A DNA stretch of 8,119 nucleotides from Desulfobulbaceae bacterium (GTDB lineage Bacteria > Desulfobacterota > Desulfobulbia > Desulfobulbales > Desulfocapsaceae). The translations under genes were made by a program, and so were the position numbers. Each line of letters begins with the position of its first letter. Position 1 is the first letter of the stretch. The notes under the pieces are model-generated. The model saw only the letters and a list, made by a program, of their open reading frames with translations, was not told the DNA's origin and did no database searches. Location: the NCBI GenBank assembly GCA_030599175.1, contig JAUVON010000109.1:1-8119 (forward strand), written 5' to 3'. This document shows, in pieces, positions 6,627-8,119 of the stretch.

Positions 6627-7169
6627 ATGGTTTCTAAGGTGATTAATATGTCTAATACTGGAAGAATTATTGTCAATACAGGAGAAGGTAAAGGTAAAAC
6701 TGCGGCGGCTCTTGGTACCGTGTTTAGAGCACTTGGGCATGGCCAAAAAGTGTGTGTAATTCAATTTCTTAAAGGCCAGGGGGAATTTGGGGAGAGGCTG
6801 ATGGCTGAAAAACTTGACAACCTCGATTGGTTTATTTGCGGTCGTGGATTTGTCTTCAGGAAAGAAAATATTGACGAAGATCGCAAGGCGGCGCGAAAAG
6901 GTTTTCAACTGGCAAAAGAAAAGATTGAGAGTGATCAGTATGATCTGATCATTCTTGATGAAATCACCTATCTGCCGCACTATAATTTTTTGGATGTGGA
7001 GAAAATTGTTGATCTTATCCGCAATAAACCAAAGCGGCTATCCATAATTTTGACCGGTAGAGATGCTGATCCGAAACTTATTGAAGTTGCAGATACTGTC
7101 TCGTCTATTGAATCGATTAAACATGCTTATGACCAGAAAATTAAGGCGCAGAAAGGTATTGAATTTTAA
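6627..7169 (+). CDS. cobO: Corrinoid adenosyltransferase, CobO/BtuR/CobP type
   Basis: ATP:cob(I)alamin/cob(I)yrinic acid a,c-diamide adenosyltransferase, which attaches the 5'-deoxyadenosyl group to cobalt to make coenzyme B12 forms; cytoplasmic. It has 180 residues, close to the ~196 of E. coli BtuR. The P-loop is GEGKGKT (19-25; E replaces the usual N of GNGKGKT). The segment DLIILDEITYLPHYNFLD (106-123) holds the Walker-B-like Asp-Glu, LTGRDADPKLIEVADTVS (142-159) follows, and the C-terminal KHAYDQKIKAQKGIEF matches the family end almost word for word. The start at 6627 has AGAGGA 6 bases upstream; an in-frame ATG at 6648 is a possible alternative and would still keep the P-loop. The stop overlaps the ribosome site of the next gene, so the two are translationally linked. 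No cobalamin riboswitch is seen; TetR-type palindromes sit upstream instead, suggesting catabolic rather than biosynthetic control. Confidence 0.93.
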   Translation: MVSKVINMSNTGRIIVNTGEGKGKTAAALGTVFRALGHGQKVCVIQFLKGQGEFGERLMAEKLDNLDWFICGRGFVFRKENIDEDRKAARKGFQLAKEKIESDQYDLIILDEITYLPHYNFLDVEKIVDLIRNKPKRLSIILTGRDADPKLIEVADTVSSIESIKHAYDQKIKAQKGIEF

Positions 7170-7180
7170 GGAGAGGTAAT

Positions 7181-8119
7181 ATGAAAATGGGAGGTGCACT
7201 GGAAGGTATAAAAGTTCTTGATCTGTCACGTATGCTTCCGGGACCATACTGCTCGATGATTTTGGCGGATCATGGAGCTGAAGTGATTGCCATTGAGGAT
7301 GGACGATTCAAAGAAGATGGTCTATTCTTTAACGATCTGAACCGAAATAAGCGTCATATGTCCCTCAATCTCAAAACCCCTGAGGGAAGGGAGATATTTT
7401 ATAAACTGGCAGAAAATGCTGATATTATTCTGGAAGGATTTCGACCGGGTGTAGTTAAGCGGCTTGGAGTTGATTATCAGGCTGTTAAAAAATATAATCC
7501 GAGAATAATCTACTGTTCGATAACCGGTTATGGTCAGACCGGGGCTGCCAGCGACCGGGCCGGTCATGATGTCAACTTTCTCAGTATGTCCGGTGTGCTC
7601 GGACTCATTGGTGAAAAAGACGGGTTGCCTTCCATTCCCGGCGTGCAGGTGGCGGATATAGCCGGAGGAAGTATGAACAGCGCAGTTGGTATTCTGCTTG
7701 CCCTTTACGCCAGAGAAAGAACCGGCAAGGGGCAATATATCGATATCTCCATGACTGACGGTATGATCGGCTTTCTTTCTCTGCCCCATTATTTTTCAAA
7801 GCTTACAGGGACTCAACCAAAAACTGCCGATACACTACTGTCCCATCGCTACGGTTGCTATAACACCTACGAGACCAAAGATGGGAGATATCTCTCAATT
7901 GGCGCAGTTGAAAACAGGTTCTGGGAAAAACTCTGTGAATATTTAAGGAAAACGGACTATATTCCTCTCCAGTATGATGAAGGAAAAAGAGAGGAGATTA
8001 TCGGCTTTCTAAGAGAAAAATTTCTGACAAAAAACCTTGCCCACTGGGAAAAAGAGCTGTCCGGGCTTGATGTGTGCTATGCAGGGGTTCAGACCCTGGA
8101 GGATGTGCTTGAAGACCCA
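7181..8119 (+). CDS. CaiB/BaiF-fold protein, alpha-methylacyl-CoA racemase-like, 3'-truncated by the window edge
   Basis: 313 codons without a stop up to the window end; family members are about 360-400 aa, so roughly the last fifth is missing. The ATG at 7181 follows AAGGAG (7168-7173), which overlaps the cobO-like stop. Family III CoA-transferase marks are LEGIKVLDLSRMLPGPYCSM near the N-terminus, ADHGAEVIAIE (29-39), NRNKRHMSLNLKTPEG, IILEGFRPGVVKRLGVDY and ERTGKGQYIDISMTDG. The triad of alpha-methylacyl-CoA racemase appears complete: H129 in AGHDVNF, D159 in VADIAGG and E244 in GAVENRFW. These correspond to H126, D156 and E241 of the Mycobacterium enzyme (from memory) with a constant +3 offset. 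True CoA-transferases keep the Asp but not the GHDxN His. The likely reaction is epimerisation of a 2-methyl-branched acyl-CoA. A CoA-transferase role is the alternative. Confidence 0.88.
   Translation, partial: MKMGGALEGIKVLDLSRMLPGPYCSMILADHGAEVIAIEDGRFKEDGLFFNDLNRNKRHMSLNLKTPEGREIFYKLAENADIILEGFRPGVVKRLGVDYQAVKKYNPRIIYCSITGYGQTGAASDRAGHDVNFLSMSGVLGLIGEKDGLPSIPGVQVADIAGGSMNSAVGILLALYARERTGKGQYIDISMTDGMIGFLSLPHYFSKLTGTQPKTADTLLSHRYGCYNTYETKDGRYLSIGAVENRFWEKLCEYLRKTDYIPLQYDEGKREEIIGFLREKFLTKNLAHWEKELSGLDVCYAGVQTLEDVLEDP

Noticed and set aside
7322..7789. Open reading frame on the minus strand (155 codons)
   Set aside because: Lies entirely inside the strongly conserved racemase-like gene on the other strand and shows no family-like sequence.

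Overview
The window looks like a piece of a mid-GC, Gram-negative, probably anaerobic bacterial chromosome. Protein similarity recalled from memory and a low-complexity palindromic repeat of a familiar style suggest Desulfobacterota (Desulfobulbales-like sulfur-cycle bacteria). This is an inference; no rRNA or tRNA is present to confirm it.

Left part (1-3461). The window opens inside glmS (glucosamine-6-phosphate synthase, + strand), which lacks its first ~109 codons. Convergent to it is a leftward pair: an erythrose-4-phosphate dehydrogenase-type member of the GAPDH family (epd) followed by an uncharacterised 205-residue protein. The C-terminal half of that protein has a spaced R / S-x-T / E pattern reminiscent of ADP-ribosyltransferase folds.

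Middle part (3462-6133, leftward). A two-gene transporter unit (a 90-residue two-helix membrane protein, then a 550-residue sodium:solute symporter) is followed by a 128-bp nested inverted repeat and a 189-residue multi-span membrane protein resembling the Yip1 family. The repeat sits 5 bp after the symporter stop codon. It also encodes the spurious N-terminal extension that a longest-ORF caller would add to the Yip1-like gene.

Right part (6134-8119). A 493-bp divergent intergenic region carries two strong palindromes built from TGAGCG/CGCTCA half-sites, typical of TetR-family operators; one overlaps a plausible sigma70 promoter. Rightward from it runs a corrinoid adenosyltransferase (cobO/btuR type), tightly coupled to a CaiB/BaiF-fold gene that runs off the window end. 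That last protein keeps the whole His/Asp/Glu triad of alpha-methylacyl-CoA racemase, with the same spacing as I recall from the Mycobacterium enzyme, so it is better called racemase-like than CoA-transferase.

Working hypothesis: the divergent region may co-regulate uptake of a carboxylate (symporter pair) with its catabolism as a 2-methyl-branched acyl-CoA. That route would need a racemase and an adenosylcobalamin-dependent mutase, supplied with cofactor by the CobO-like enzyme. No mutase or regulator gene is visible here, so this stays an inference.
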